Positions 1-10,895 of a DNA stretch of 64,000 bases are shown in pieces. This stretch comes from Saururus chinensis (taxonomy: Eukaryota > Streptophyta > Magnoliopsida > Piperales > Saururaceae). The stretch is taken from assembly GCA_035235625.1 (NCBI GenBank), contig CP141146.1, positions 15,556,501 to 15,620,500 on the forward strand, written 5' to 3'. Numbering within the stretch: position 1 is the first letter of the stretch; every line of letters begins with the position of its first letter. The position numbers and the translations under genes were made by a program. Under the pieces are notes generated by a model, which had not been told where the DNA came from, did not search any database, and saw nothing but the letters and a program-made list of their open reading frames with translations.

Positions 1-54
1 TACTTTATAAATTGTGTATTGTTAGTAACAATCCATAAAAAATAGTAAAACATA

Positions 55-1268
55 TTATAATTCATCCACTTTTGGATCGAATTCCTGATCGATTCGCCCA
101 CGAAGAATTAATGCACAAATCTTAGGCTTGACCAATTTTAAGATTTCTGCTTGGGTAAAAGCAGGTTGAAGAACTCCTCCAGCCAGCTTCGCTATATAAT
201 ATATGAAGAACACAACACAATCTTTTTTCATCTCTTGATATTGATATTTTTTGATATTCATCATTGGCCACTTTGTTGCACCCTTTATGTGAAGGACCAT
301 CTCCATTTATACGGCAACATGTTTTCTAATATGGTCAACCTCTGCAAAGTGGTGATTGTGGTCAATTAGCGGGTTATACCACCTAAACCTCTTCTCCCTA
401 CATCAGTCAATGAGTAGAAGAAATTGGCCAATGATATAGATCAGAATGAAACCACTATCGGTATTAACATTTAGCCTCATCATCAAGTTCCCAGTGATTT
501 TGGGGCACATCTCCTCATTGTCATGCTGCGTCCCACCGTTGTAGTAGTGTTGGATCGCGAATCTGCCGAAAAAACAATTGGGATAAAGCATGGGATATCT
601 AATATTGCGCTCATCCAAAAGTTTGCCGAAGACAACTATTACATAAAATCATCAACAAAATATTAATGTTAGTGATAACACAACATATGATACGTTGTGC
701 CACTACAAACATGACATGTGAATTAATCGTGTAATAAATAACACAACATAAAATATGTCTTGTAATCACAAATATGCTAGTTATACACAATAATATTGTC
801 TTAAAATTATCGTGTTACTTATACAACGATATGTGGATGTTTCGTATTATAAATAAAACGATGAATAAAAGTGCCCTTTGCCACTTTTCACCTATCGTGT
901 GATTAATAACACTATGAAATGCAACGAATGTTCAAGAACACAATATTATCTCATTCGTTATGCAATCTTGTCTAAGCATAGACACATAGTTACTGTAGAG
1001 AAGCGTCATCAAAAGCTATTCCTTGTATGGGTGTGCAAAAAAATCCTGGATGGTCTCCTAATCTTCACCCCATAAAATTTCCATGTGGAACACCATCTGT
1101 AGATCTAAGGTAGTTGTGTGGCACCATAGCCACCTCCTCCTTTTCCTTCTGCTACTCAACGTGCTCTTCAATGTCTATCACATGTTTGATACTTTCTCGT
1201 AGTTCATAATCAATTGGAGGGGTATCTAATATAGTGGCATTGGTGGAACAACATTTGAGCCCACCATT
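55..1268 (-). pseudogene. Ulp1-like protease gene of MULE, 3' part (unit 0)
   Basis: Minus-strand remnant of the second MULE gene, a DUF1985/Ulp1-like protein. The last exon (306-55) reads through a Ulp1-type C-terminal box with the pattern Q-x4-D-C-V-V-F-F-I-Y-Y; the putative catalytic Cys codon is 217-219. The preceding exon (about 618-403) holds the segment GFILIYIIGQFLLLID, which lies where Ulp1 proteases have the catalytic His before a hydrophobic residue; here it is Gln-Phe. An intron of about 300 bases filled with TCGTGTTA-type repeats separates this from upstream coding text at about 1,030-1,268, which is cut at the unit junction. Family assignment rests on motif spacing and on the fuller copy at 42,700-46,394. 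Truncated and without a start, so non-functional. Confidence 0.6.
665..930. repeat. Type-1 palindrome array (unit 0 MULE intron)
   Basis: Intron of the Ulp1-like gene made of degenerate copies of TCGTGTTA/TAACACGA. Examples are GTGATAACACAACA at 670-683, a TCGTGTAAT...ATAACACAAC pair at about 727-746, an intact CGTGTTA at 811-817 and TCGTGTGATTAATAACAC near 894-911. Equivalent to 20,310-20,610 and 43,325-43,620. Confidence 0.7.
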
Positions 1269-2047
1269 TAAAAATAGTAGGTTAAAAATCTTACAAGGGT
1301 TACTCCATAAGGTTGAGAGATAAGGAGAAATTAAAATTCCTTCAGTTAAATTAAAGAAGGAGAAGCCAAAATTCCCTAATTTTTTCTATTGACCGGAAAA
1401 CTATATCAATTGACATTGCCAGGTGCATTCTATACCCCATTTAATTAAATTTTATAAACAAGAAAACAATTTTTCGTCCCATATAGATCATCTTTTCATA
1501 TATATATATACTTAATTGCTCAGTATATTTATTTATAAGTTTTCTCTTATAATTATTTTAGATGACTTAAAGTGTATACTTAAGTGCCATTAAAAGATTC
1601 TTTATACTTTTTTTTCAATTGCAGAAATTTTTGTGCTTTTTAGTGTGGGCCCCATAGTCTAAAAGAAGGTGATCGTTTGGTTCATAACAAGATACATGGA
1701 TTTCAATCAGTCACACGATGGCAATTGAAGGTCCACTCGGCCCATTTGCATCATACATTATACTCGAGCTAGGATTCCAACTTTGCAGAGTTGCCTAAAA
1801 TAGTTACTTTCCTAAAAATTAAAGGCGGCTAGAGTTTTGCCGCCTTTCCAAAGAATGTGGACGTTGGAAATACGCTAATGAACTTCATCATTCTTGCATG
1901 ATATAAATTAAGAGCGTGATACCTGAGTTGGCCATGTTTTCTTTCCCAGCACATGTTTGTGTTTCTTATCTTTTAAGCTTGGGGAAGTAATCGGAGGAGC
2001 GGTTAGGCAATTACTAGGGTGGAATTTTTGCCCAGAGGAAGAACAGG
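1269..2047. other. Upstream region of IWS1-like gene, copy 1
   Basis: Noncoding sequence between the MULE junction and the predicted start codon, conserved with 20,924-21,711. It contains an AT-rich stretch with a TATATATATATA run near 1,499-1,510 and no long reading frame. It presumably holds the promoter of the IWS1-like gene, but I cannot point to a specific element. Confidence 0.4.
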
Positions 2048-3964
2048 ATGGCTGAGAAGGGGGGAGATGGGAACCAGAAATTGGTCAGGTGGCGGCTGAG
2101 GTTCCAGGGAGAAGTCATATGCTCTGGTTCATGCTTCCAAAGTCTAGGTGAATGGGGTACTAATGGTCGAAAGGTATTACGTTCTTTTCTCCTTTTTTTC
2201 GGTTAAGTATTTCGTCGTAGCTAATAATACCATCAATAATTGCGTCTTGCTGATTTCAATGGCCTATTTTACATTGAAGGAGTTGATTATTAGAATTCTT
2301 TACTATTTGACATTGAAGGAGTTGATTATTGGTCATCTTTTGCTTCACGATTCACATCAAAGTAATTGACTAGATTTTTGATGACTTGGTTTAATGAATC
2401 CGTACTCTTTTCTGTTGTGTTGTACTAAAATTTTGTTACTGTTTACGTAAAGAACTTCGTGTTATTAATGTTCTTGTAATTATCATCTAATTGGCCTGCT
2501 TCTTTGATTAATCGAATTTTAGGTTCAAAATTTTCATTAATCCAACTTGTTAATTTGGTTCCGATCGTTCTTGTTTACTGTTTAACGAGAATGTCAATGA
2601 TGTTCTAATCCCATGGTCATTCTTTATTTTACTATTTCCATAACCAACAGGCAGGGAAGACTAAGATTGTTAGAAATAAGAAGAGGAAGATCCAGAAAAC
2701 ATCAGAAGATGTATCGGTGCAACTCCAAAACACACTGGCTGAGCTTGAACTTGCAGCTGACAAAGATGCAGAACTCAACAGGCAGTCCAAGCCCGCCACT
2801 ATGAAAATAGAGAAGATGCAATTGCTAACTGACCTGCTTTCAAAGTAAGATAACATTCTATGGTTCTCTTTCATGTTCTGCTTGCATTACACTTCCTGTT
2901 AGTCTTATGCATCTCCTCAATTGTACTGCAGGATGCAACATCAGATAGAACTGCTAGATCATAACGTACAAAATATTTTGAGGAAGTGGTTGGAGCCTCT
3001 GCCAGATGGAAACTTACCCAATGCAAACATGATAAGCACAATACTTAAGGCTCTTGCTAAGGTACATGCAGTACGCTTATGAACATATTTATCCCTTCTT
3101 TGATCATATTGCAATTAAACCACATGGTATGGATTATTTTACATGTTTGCTTTTGATGCAGTTTCCAATAGATTTAAAACAGGAGGAGACTCGAAATCAT
3201 TTCAAAATCAGTGGTCTTGGAAAGGTATGCTTAAGTTGTGGTTTGAAGACTAATATTCTTTTGCTTTCTCCCTATTTTTGCCTGTGTTAGTAATGGAAGT
3301 TCGTTTTTTTCAATCATGTTCTGTGCAGGCTGTCAAGTTTTTATCAAAATCTGACAAAGGGATCAGTCCCAACAGGGAGCTTGCCAAGGATTTGCTCGAG
3401 CAATGGGTACTTGAAGCATTTCATATCAACCATATATGTCTAAGGAATTCACTACTAATTATAATGACAATATATATTGGGAAATGGTCTACAGAAGCAA
3501 CAAATATTGGGTATAAATATGGGCTTTGTAGAAAGGAGAAGTAACGATCACAGGCCACCAGCTCCAGGGTAGTAGAGTACATAACTTGATTTTCCTACAT
3601 TGAATAAACTTATACTAGGTGTTATTTGTAAGTTTCAATTGAACCTTTTTCCTTGATGTAGGTCATCTGTTGGAACTCCTGGTGACTGTATGGGGAAAGC
3701 ATCATCCCTTGGCGTACAAATGCATCCGATGTGTTCTGACAAAGCTCCTGCGGGACACAATTCCTGCCGGACCAATGTCAGTTTGAGTATAGTTTTATTT
3801 GCTAGTAACATGAAATATGGATCAAGGCAAGTGCATACTTGGTTTGTGACTGATGGTATAATACTCTCTTACGCGGGCAGATCCTTAAAAAGTTCAAGCA
3901 CATGAAGGCTATGAATGGAAGACGACCGCTGCAAGCAATCAAGATGAGAGCAACCGGCAGATAG
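2048..3964 (+). CDS. IWS1: IWS1/SPN1-like transcription elongation factor, copy 1
   Basis: IWS1 (SPN1) binds SPT6 and elongating RNA polymerase II in the nucleus through a TFIIS N-terminal (LW) domain. An eight-exon model stays in frame with GT-AG introns: 2048-2173, 2651-2844, 2932-3061, 3162-3224, 3329-3406, 3495-3568, 3662-3776, 3881-3964, giving 864 coding bases (287 residues). Exons 2-5 (about residues 90-197) carry the LW domain, including RKWLEPLPDGNLPNAN, FPIDL, SGLGK and FLSKSD, close to plant IWS1 as I know it. The last exon (LKKFKHMKAMNGRRPLQA) matches the conserved basic C-terminus. Plant IWS1 is usually around 500 residues, so the acidic N-terminal region is missing. Exon 1 and exons 6-7 match weakly, and exon 1 may be wrong. 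The lack of stops suggests a short but possibly expressed paralog; a processed pseudogene is excluded by the introns. Confidence 0.72.
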
Positions 3965-4204
3965 TTAATTACTCTTGCGCTTAATTAGGATGATCAAGTT
4001 TTTCCCCATTTGTGTAAACAATGCTTCAATTATTATTCTACGCATACAGCATGGTATGATATGTAATGCAGCAATTAGTTGAGGTGGCTGCTCAACATGT
4101 AAATGATTTGTAGATACAAGTTCATTATGAATTAATATGATTTGTTTTTTAGAATTTCAATTAACATTCATAGTATTTATTACTTCCTAGATTTATGTAA
4201 AGAG

Positions 4205-4500
4205 TGGTCCATTATTATCATAATTTAAAAATTGCATTAACTTAAAGAGGGATGAGTACAAGATTAAGTCAATACAAATAGACTCCCCCTTGTAGAGAAC
4301 CAAAAGAAACCGCGCCAAATGGTGGACACAAGCACTTTAGGACAAAGGCATAGAAACCGGAAATGGAATATAACTACAAAAAAGGCAACATTAATCACTC
4401 CAAATGTCTTGGTGGAAGATTTGATCCTGCCAGATGAACGTATCCATAATACACCGGGTTTGTAAAATGATGGTTGTTGTAACATTATGAGTATCATTGC
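4205..4500 (-). repeat. Dispersed repeat R, copy 1 (possible LINE tail)
   Basis: Repeat starting with a TTAAAAATTGCATTAACTT-like edge, followed by GTACAAGATTAAG, CAATACAAATAGAC and GAACCAAAAGAA blocks. Four copies occur in the window: here, 4,835-5,300, 23,850-25,400 (split by a hAT element) and 29,812-30,276. Each follows an IWS1 3' end, so R was copied with the gene. The minus strand holds a 77-residue hydrophobic reading frame that vaguely resembles plant LINE 3' ends; that identity is a guess. Confidence 0.5.
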
Positions 4501-4509
4501 ATTTGTATT

Positions 4510-4790
4510 AGAGAATCTGCCTATTTGGTTTGAGTACTGATGGCCGTTGCAAACAATGAAGATGAAGGCAACGACACATGATAATTATTCTTGCGCTTAA
4601 TTAGGCTGATCAAGTTTCACCCCATTTGTGTAAACAATGCTCCTATCACTATTCTGTGCCTACAACATAGTTATGAGATGTAAAGCGGTAATTAGTTGAT
4701 GTGGCTGCTCAACATGTAAATGATTTGTAGAAACAAGTTCAGGATGAGATATGAATATGAGTCGTTGTAAAATTTCAATTTACATGCTAA
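4510..4790 (+). pseudogene. Relic of second IWS1 copy (last exon and 3' flank)
   Basis: Sequence around 4,538-4,585 (GATGGCCGTTGCAAACAATG and following) matches the last exon of the degraded IWS1 copy in unit 2 (27,150-27,192), and 4,590-4,790 matches its 3' flank. Everything upstream, equivalent to 25,330-27,130, is missing. The junction falls near 4,517. Unit 1 therefore once carried, and then lost, the second IWS1 body. Confidence 0.6.
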
Positions 4791-4834
4791 GTATTTATTA
4801 CTTCTAAGAATTATGTAAATAGAAGGACATTTTT

Positions 4835-5300
4835 TTAATTAACAAATTGCATTAACTCAAAGAATTAAGGAAGAGTACAAGATTATGGCAATACAAATAG
4901 ACACCCTCAAAGAGAACCAAAAGAAGCCACTCCAAGAGGTGAAGACAAGAGTGTTAAGCTGAAGCCATAGAAACAAAAAGAGGACTATAACTACAAAGGA
5001 GGAAACATTAATTGCTCTAAAAAGTCTTTAGGGAAGTAACACTAACACAAGATTTCATCCTTTTCGGAAGAATGCATCCATAATTGACCGAGTTTGTAAA
5101 ATGATGGTTGTTACAATACTACGAGCATCTTTGCGTTACTATTTAGAAATCCGCCTGCTTATCTCACTCCAAAGAATAGTAACATAAACACCAAATAGTG
5201 TTTGGTGGAGGTTCTTAGTATATTACATTGTGTGAAATGGAGAATCCATCTCACTTTCCCCTTGAAGTCAAGAGAAATCCACATAATGTGGCATTTAAAT
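4835..5300 (-). repeat. Dispersed repeat R, copy 2
   Basis: Second copy of repeat R in unit 1, following the IWS1 3' relic just as copy 1 follows the intact gene. It includes the AAATTGCATTAACTCAAAGAA edge and extends to the Stowaway element. Closest to 29,812-30,276. Confidence 0.5.
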
Positions 5301-5304
5301 AGTA

Positions 5305-5498
5305 CTCCCTCTGTCCTAAACTATTATCTCTATTTTGGATAAAAAAGTTGTTTTGTAATAATAATTTCATTTTGTTAAATTTAAGTAGTTAGGTACTTAA
5401 GAAAGAGTATCATAAGCTTATTTTTCCTTATCTTCGGGTTTCACCATTCAATATCCTACCATTTTCCACATGTAGCTATTAATATAGGATGGAGGGAG
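5305..5498. mobile_element. Stowaway MITE
   Basis: A 194-bp element with Stowaway-type ends: left CTCCCTCTGTCCTAAA, right reverse complement CTCCCTCCATCCTATA, flanked by TA on both sides (5303-5304 and 5499-5500). No coding capacity. Stowaway MITEs are mobilised in trans by Tc1/mariner transposases. The unit 2 ortholog (30,277-30,473) has lost its right end. Confidence 0.9.
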
Positions 5499-5720
5499 TA
5501 TTGATCTCCTAACCCCTCATAAAATAATTAAAGGCTCTAGGCGATTAGTGGGTAACTAAGGTACCCCCTACGTCTGCAACTTTGTTGCCACCATTAGGCC
5601 ATTCCACCCTTGTTACTCTCAATGGCCACCACCCATCCCATTGTGCTCTCCATTGCCTCTCCCTCATTCATACCTTTTGATGATCTTTGTTTAATAGGGT
5701 TGAGTGCTATTTGATCCATT
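5499..5720. other. Left flank of element 2
   Basis: Noncoding, C-rich sequence containing TTGTTGCCACCATTAGGCC and CACCCATCCCATTG blocks. It is conserved at 30,480-30,700 and, more loosely, at 25,550-25,900 after the third IWS1 copy. No open reading frame. It may include the left edge of element 2, but I found no clear terminal repeat. Confidence 0.4.
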
Positions 5721-5948
5721 TAACATATGGGTCAAAATATTTTAACAACTATTTTAAAATATTTTGAAAAGTATGTTAAAACAATTCTCTAAGTATATGT
5801 CAACATGTGTTAACATAGTCATTCGAACATTTTTTAGACACTTGTCAAAATGTTTTAAGACATTTGTTAAAACATTTAATAATTGTGTCAAAACATTTTA
5901 ACGACCGTGTTAAAATGTTTTTAAAGTACATATCTAAACATATTTGAA
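5721..5948. repeat. Type-2 palindrome array upstream of element-2 gene
   Basis: About ten degenerate copies of TGTCAAAA-n2-TTTTGACA. The best are GTCAAAATGTTTTAAGACA at about 5,846-5,864, GTGTCAAAACATTTTAACG near 5,886-5,904 and GTGTTAAAATGTTTTTAAAG directly after. The array ends at the first coding text of the DUF1985-like gene. Colinear with 30,700-30,930. Confidence 0.7.
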
Positions 5949-6513
5949 TGGATCTTGAACATGAGAAAACAAAAGAGGAAAAGGCTGAAGGTTATAGTGG
6001 TGTCATACGTGCCACATAGGGTGGACAACACAAGGCCAATAATAACGAGCAACAGACTTATAGCTCAAAAGATGGAGTTTGGGTCATACTACAAGTTTTA
6101 TGCAGGGACAAGGTTAACATGTTGAAAGTAATTTCTATAGGAATTAATATTGAGTTGGTGTAAAGAGTTCAACACTTTTAAGATTAAGGGGAAGCTTGTG
6201 CACTTTACGGCAAATGATGTTTCCTTCATCAAGAGCCTATGGTTGGTGGGGAAGCCGGTGTGTATTTTGAAAGTGAAACACACTGCGAACAATTCACTCT
6301 ATGAGAGATATTTCTCTATGAGAAATGAGAAGTTGGAGATGAAGAGGGTGAGGTCCTCTTAGACAAGCTAAAAAGGAAGGCTGACAATGGGGACGGTTTT
6401 TTGTTGCTATCTTAATGACCTCTCATCTCTCAATGATTACAACTGGGCAGAATCTGTATATAAATTCCCACAAGACTCTTTCACGGACTACCATCTCACC
6501 CTGAATAAGAGGA

Positions 6514-7770
6514 TGCAGATATTTTAATATCTATCTAATCAACCTAGCGGATCACTAGATTGCTATTAAAACTAGTACTTCGATACATAAGAATTAAGAG
6601 TTCTAGTCTCTTTGCACAAAATTGTTTTAAGTGAAAATAATTAAAACCTAATGATCACTCACATTTCACTCTCGAAATATCAATCAATCAATCTACACAT
6701 GAACACAACCATTTATATAGAAAACCTCAACTAGGGTAAAAAACTACAACACTTCTAAAAGAACCAAATCAATGCACAAGAAACTAAGACTTTTACATAT
6801 ATATAAGCAAACCACCAACCTTATTTAGACTCTAACATAAGCCCCTCTTGTTCAAATTGTTGTTGCTGGTCATCAAGTCTTCTCTAAGCACCTGAACTTT
6901 ACCCCTCCTTACCTTATTTTTGTCTCCTTCTAGTCTTTAACAAACTCCTCTTGTTGTCTTGACTTTGGCCTTGTGGAAATATTTAATCTTCCATTGAAGA
7001 CATGCTGCAAGTCCACTTTGAATACTATTTGTATAATATCCTTTAGTTGTGGATTGTCTTCTTCAATTCACCATAGATTTTCACTTCAAAGCTCAACTAA
7101 ATTCTCCTTTGGAAAACATTAAGCAAAGGTGCAAACTTTTTTCTCTTTTCTCCTCTAGGTTTTCGTCTATAAAATTTTGTGATTTCATAACCCTTTTATA
7201 GCTCATTAATTAAGTTGGCTTAGGACTTTCACTTAAATTAAGAACGAAATTGAAATCAAAAGGTCTTAATTTAGGTAAACTGTCTTTGAAACAATTGATC
7301 GCTGTAAACAACGATCGATTAGTCACTATTTTTAATGCATATGATATTTTAAACAATCGATTGATAATTCTCGGTTTCATTTTCCACGAGGCTGAAATAA
7401 TAGGCAATCAATTGTTCTTTTCTTCATTGTTTGCAACGATCGATCATTATGCTAAATATTTACCTTTTTGCCCTGTTTACTCTAAATCTTTCCTAAACCT
7501 CTAAAATAACTTTTGAAACTTTTCCAAGTAATTTTTGTATGCTAATGTGATCTAAATAAGATTCAAAATATTTCACATTCTTCAGTCTTCCACCTTGAGC
7601 AATAAGAGTATGTCTGCTCCTATTTTTCAAGTCTGTTAATTCCAAATCTAACTCGACTACAATGACCTCAACTAAAATTCTAATACTCACTACATAGACA
7701 AGGTTTATTGACATAATTTTGACAAAGAAATCAACCAATAAACTAGACATATGACTCATATATTCTTATA
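6514..7770 (-). mobile_element. Probable solo LTR of copia-like type (unit 1)
   Basis: Insertion of about 1.26 kb within the element-2 gene, shared with unit 2 (31,474-32,738), where the ends read TGTAAGAG...TTCTTACA, i.e. TG...CA with a short inverted repeat. Ends are degraded in this copy. It contains several AATCGATCG-like words, as does the copia LTR at 53,181. A clear 5-bp target duplication is not visible. It predates the segmental duplication because both units have it. Confidence 0.45.
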
Positions 7771-8099
7771 GATGGATGGAAAAGGAACATCTTGTGGCTC
7801 ACTGATTGGGGCCGCAATTGTGCTCCATGTAATTACTCTTTTTTTTTGTATGTAAATATTGATATTGTCAGCTCTTTAAGTTTGCTCCAATTTCTTTTTC
7901 ATTTATTTTGAGGTTGTTTGTGCTTGCTATGGATGTTTAAGCATGCAACCACTTTTGTACCAGTTGTCCCCTATGTGTTGATGAGGTCATTGAAGACGAT
8001 GACGAGGGAGGAGAGGGGAATGGTTAGGGAAGAAGTCACTGAAATTAGTTGGAGATGGTAGTTTTACAAAAATGTTCTTGATTCTATGTTTTCACATAG

Positions 8100-8290
8100 G
8101 GTAATGTCATCTGTTTTAGTTGTTCAAAATTATCTTTTGAAACTATTTTAAAACTGTGGTGATATTGTTATTTCAACTATGTAAAAACGTTTTGACAACC
8201 GTACCCAAATGTTTTGAAAACTATGTCAAAATGTTTTGACATGGTCATCAAAATGTTGTGACATGGTCGTCAAAATGTTTGGGAACCACT
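8100..8290. repeat. Type-2 palindrome array (element-2 intron)
   Basis: Intron-like stretch with TGTCAAAATGTTTTGACA (8,224-8,241; 8-bp perfect inverted arms around two bases) and neighbours such as GTCATCAAAATGTTGTGACA and CGTCAAAATGTTTGGGAAC. Flanked on the right by coding text starting near 8,345. Colinear with 33,080-33,260. Confidence 0.75.
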
Positions 8291-9850
8291 TATATACGTG
8301 CAATTTTGGCTACTAATTTTACTCTCATTCATTACATTTTAGATTATTTTGGATCGTATAACTATTAAGGGTGAGGAAGCTCTAGTTGGGATGGTCGGTG
8401 GGACTGGGCATCAGGTGGAAGAGCGGGTTGAAGTAGGTCTAGGTTCAACTCGAAGTGTACCGAATAATTTGGACATTGCTTGGGGTGCCTTGATTGAGGC
8501 ACAATTAGTCTATGCAGAATTGGTTGGAGCACCATATGCAAACATTGTTTCGAGGCTCACAGACATAGTTGCTAAAGTAAAATGGTTGAAATAGTTGGGT
8601 GAGGGAGAGAGGCGTGGAGTCACCTCATTTTCTGGATGGGGCACAATGCCACCCAAGAAGAGCCCTGCCCCACCCAAGAAGCTGTTAATCCCTCCTAAGA
8701 ACTTAGCAGCCCCTCCCAAGAAGATGGCAGACCCACCTAAGAAGAGGACTCTGAAGAGATCGAGTAAGAAGGTCGTGAAGAGCAGAGAGGAGACCCTTCC
8801 TACTAAGGCAATCCCTCATGCTGAGGAGCCCCTTCCTAAGGAAACCCTTGCTACTGAGGAGATCCCTCATGTTGTGGAGCTAGTGCCAAAGGGGACCACC
8901 GTTGCGGATCCCATTGGTAGGAAGAAGAGGGTTGCTGACATTAAAATTTAGCACAACTCACTCTAAAGAGGGTGAAGATGAAGGCTATGAAAAGATGATC
9001 ATGATTGAGGAGGAGGAGGCTGCAGCTAGCCTAATTGCATCTCAGTAGAGAGTTTTATTGAGGTTTTCAACATCGAAGAGCAGCCATTGAAAATTAAGCT
9101 CCACAGTCCACTTAAAAATTTGAGTGAGATAGTCCTAGGGACCATTTGAAAGCTCATGGCAAATAGAACCCACTGAATCGCCAGAGTTGTATCAAACAAT
9201 GACTTGGTGGATATTCTTAGGGATGCATATATCTCATCCAATGTAACCACTTTTACTAGCCTCACTGTATCTTTCAAGTAGTCAACATTTCTTAAAGATT
9301 AACTTTATGCTTTTATGGATGCAGGTCATTGATATGTACATGTATATGCTTCAAGAGAGGGAAAATAAATTGTTCACAAAACCATCCCCGAAATACCATT
9401 TTGGAACCTTCACAATGCAATACTATCTCAACCAGGTATGATTTAATGTTATGTCTTTCTAATGGATAGGTTTCTAAAGTATAAAGTGCATTTGATTGTC
9501 TTGCTTCTACTATTGACACTAAAGACTCTATCAAGTGAGAAGATGGTTGATTTGCTAAGGACCTGGTCTGGCATCGATAAAGATGAAGTGTCTTGGTAAT
9601 TGATGTGTTCCAGGGAGAAACCAAATGATTTGACTCCATGGGCAGGTATGGACACAAGAAGAGGTAACCTTTCATTAGAAAACTGGTAAGTAATTATTGG
9701 TTACATTGAGGATCACATGGGGTTCTGCACATAAATTTATTGAGGGTCATAAGTCTGAAGGGTCCATATCAATCTAGTGGAGTTAATTGTAGATTTTTTC
9801 TCATGTGTACTGTGTACTACATAAGTTCCCAGTTGCATGTTTGACTACAC

Positions 9851-10025
9851 TTAGGTATATGGGTCAAATTTTACCTTATTTTAGATGCTAAGCTAACAAG
9901 AAATGTATAACTCTAGGAATAAAAAAATAGGAAGTTTAAGCAAAAGTGACATACACTAGCATGAAAAATCAGATTGATAACATGAATTATAAGAAACTTT
10001 TAAACTAAAATCCTTAACTAACTAT
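9851..10025. other. Noncoding stretch after element-2 gene
   Basis: AT-rich sequence conserved in unit 2 (34,900-35,039). I see no coding signal or repeat structure here. Confidence 0.3.
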
Positions 10026-10685
10026 TGAGAGTTTAATATTCATCATGCCTCTATGCATGGGAATATTCATTAGGCAACAAAAACTAGGTATCTAGCATTC
10101 TCAAACTATCAACAATTCAATCCACAAAGCATGCAAATCACACATGAGCACACAAGGATTTAATGTGGAAAACCACAACTAGGGTAAAAAAAATCATGAC
10201 AACCCCTCTTGGCCTAAAATCAATATACTAGTTAGTCTGACACTACATAGGCACATACAAACCACCAACCTTTGTTGTATGACTCTGACAAAAAAAAATC
10301 ATTTTTTCTTAGATCTTCAACAAATTCTTTTTGTTGTGCCGATTGATCGATCGATCCCTTATATTTTATAGTGATCGATTGATTAAATATTTTTTTTACT
10401 ATTTTACCCTAATTTAGTCATAAACTCAGAAAATCACTTAATTCACTCATTCTTAGCTAATCTAAGTGAATTGTGTATGTAAGTGTGTGCAAGAATCTCT
10501 TTTACCTTCAACACTCTTAGTCTTTAGCATTGATTGATAAGAACACATCAATCAATTCCAAATCCGACATGACCACAACTAAATCTAGTAAGATTCCTAA
10601 GACTAAAAACATACATGAAGTTTTGACATAATTTTGATAATCAAAATTAACCAATTACAGTACATATGCCTCATATTCTCTTTCA
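10026..10685. mobile_element. LTR-like insert related to 6,514-7,770
   Basis: Segment starting TGAGAGTTTAATATTC and ending ATATTCTCTTTCA. Internal words (ACTAGGGTAAAAAA, ACCACCAACCTT, TTTGACATAATTTTGA, repeated GATCGATC) are shared in the same order with the insert at 6,514-7,770, so the two belong to one family. Flanks share only CTAT, so the boundaries are tentative. Unit 2 has the same insert (35,040-35,471) with an internal deletion of about 215 bp. Confidence 0.4.
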
Positions 10686-10895
10686 CTATCGCCAAGTCCA
10701 ACCTCATGAACTTAAAGTTGTTTCCTGTCATTAGAAATTTGTTAACCAGTTAAAGACAATAAGAACCATATGTGCAAGACAAAGAATATTTTTATTCAAC
10801 CAACAACTACAAATAAGAAACATGTCTCAATGCATACTTCCATGGGTTCTTGATGAGCAAGCTTTGTGTTTTAATCTATGCAATAATGCATTGAG
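10686..10895. other. Noncoding stretch before solo LTR
   Basis: Conserved with 35,472-35,681. Ends in the 5-bp target TTGAG at 10,891-10,895. No coding signal seen. Confidence 0.3.

Larger units (their letters stand above)
1..1268. repeat. Segmental duplication unit 0, tail only
   Basis: This stretch is nearly identical by eye to 19,646-20,923 and clearly homologous, with more differences, to 42,660-43,941. It is the internal right part of a MULE cut off at about 1,268, where the text changes from MULE coding sequence (shared with 43,931-43,941, ending AGCCCACCAT) to the upstream region of the IWS1-like gene. The same cut is seen at 20,923. A junction between a unit end and the next unit start therefore precedes unit 1, so at least one more unit lies to the left of the window. 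Confidence 0.75.
5951..9850 (+). pseudogene. Element-2 DUF1985-like/Ulp1-like gene (unit 1)
   Basis: Broken plus-strand gene. The first part (5,951-6,510) contains FKIKGKLVHFTANDVSFIKS and SSLNDYNWAESVY, which align with the DUF1985-like domain of the MULE gene at 46,255-45,638. A solo LTR-like insert (6,514-7,770) interrupts the gene, followed by a type-2 repeat intron. At 8,349-8,594 a linker reads EEALVGMVGGTGHQ; at 8,595-8,951 comes a lysine/proline-rich segment with repeated PPKK. The Ulp1-like part (9,030-9,850) shows VIDMYMYMLQER and FGTFTMQYYLNQ, then QSSGVNCRFFLM with the putative Cys at 9,788-9,790. The segment with the catalytic His, kept in unit 2, is deleted near 9,590. Several stops and frameshifts. 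Ulp1 proteases cleave SUMO; here the function is lost. Confidence 0.6.

Noticed and set aside
7280-7450. Repeated CGATCGAT words as a regulatory cluster
   Set aside because: They occur in the LTR-like inserts and in the copia LTR alike, so they are most simply LTR family sequence.
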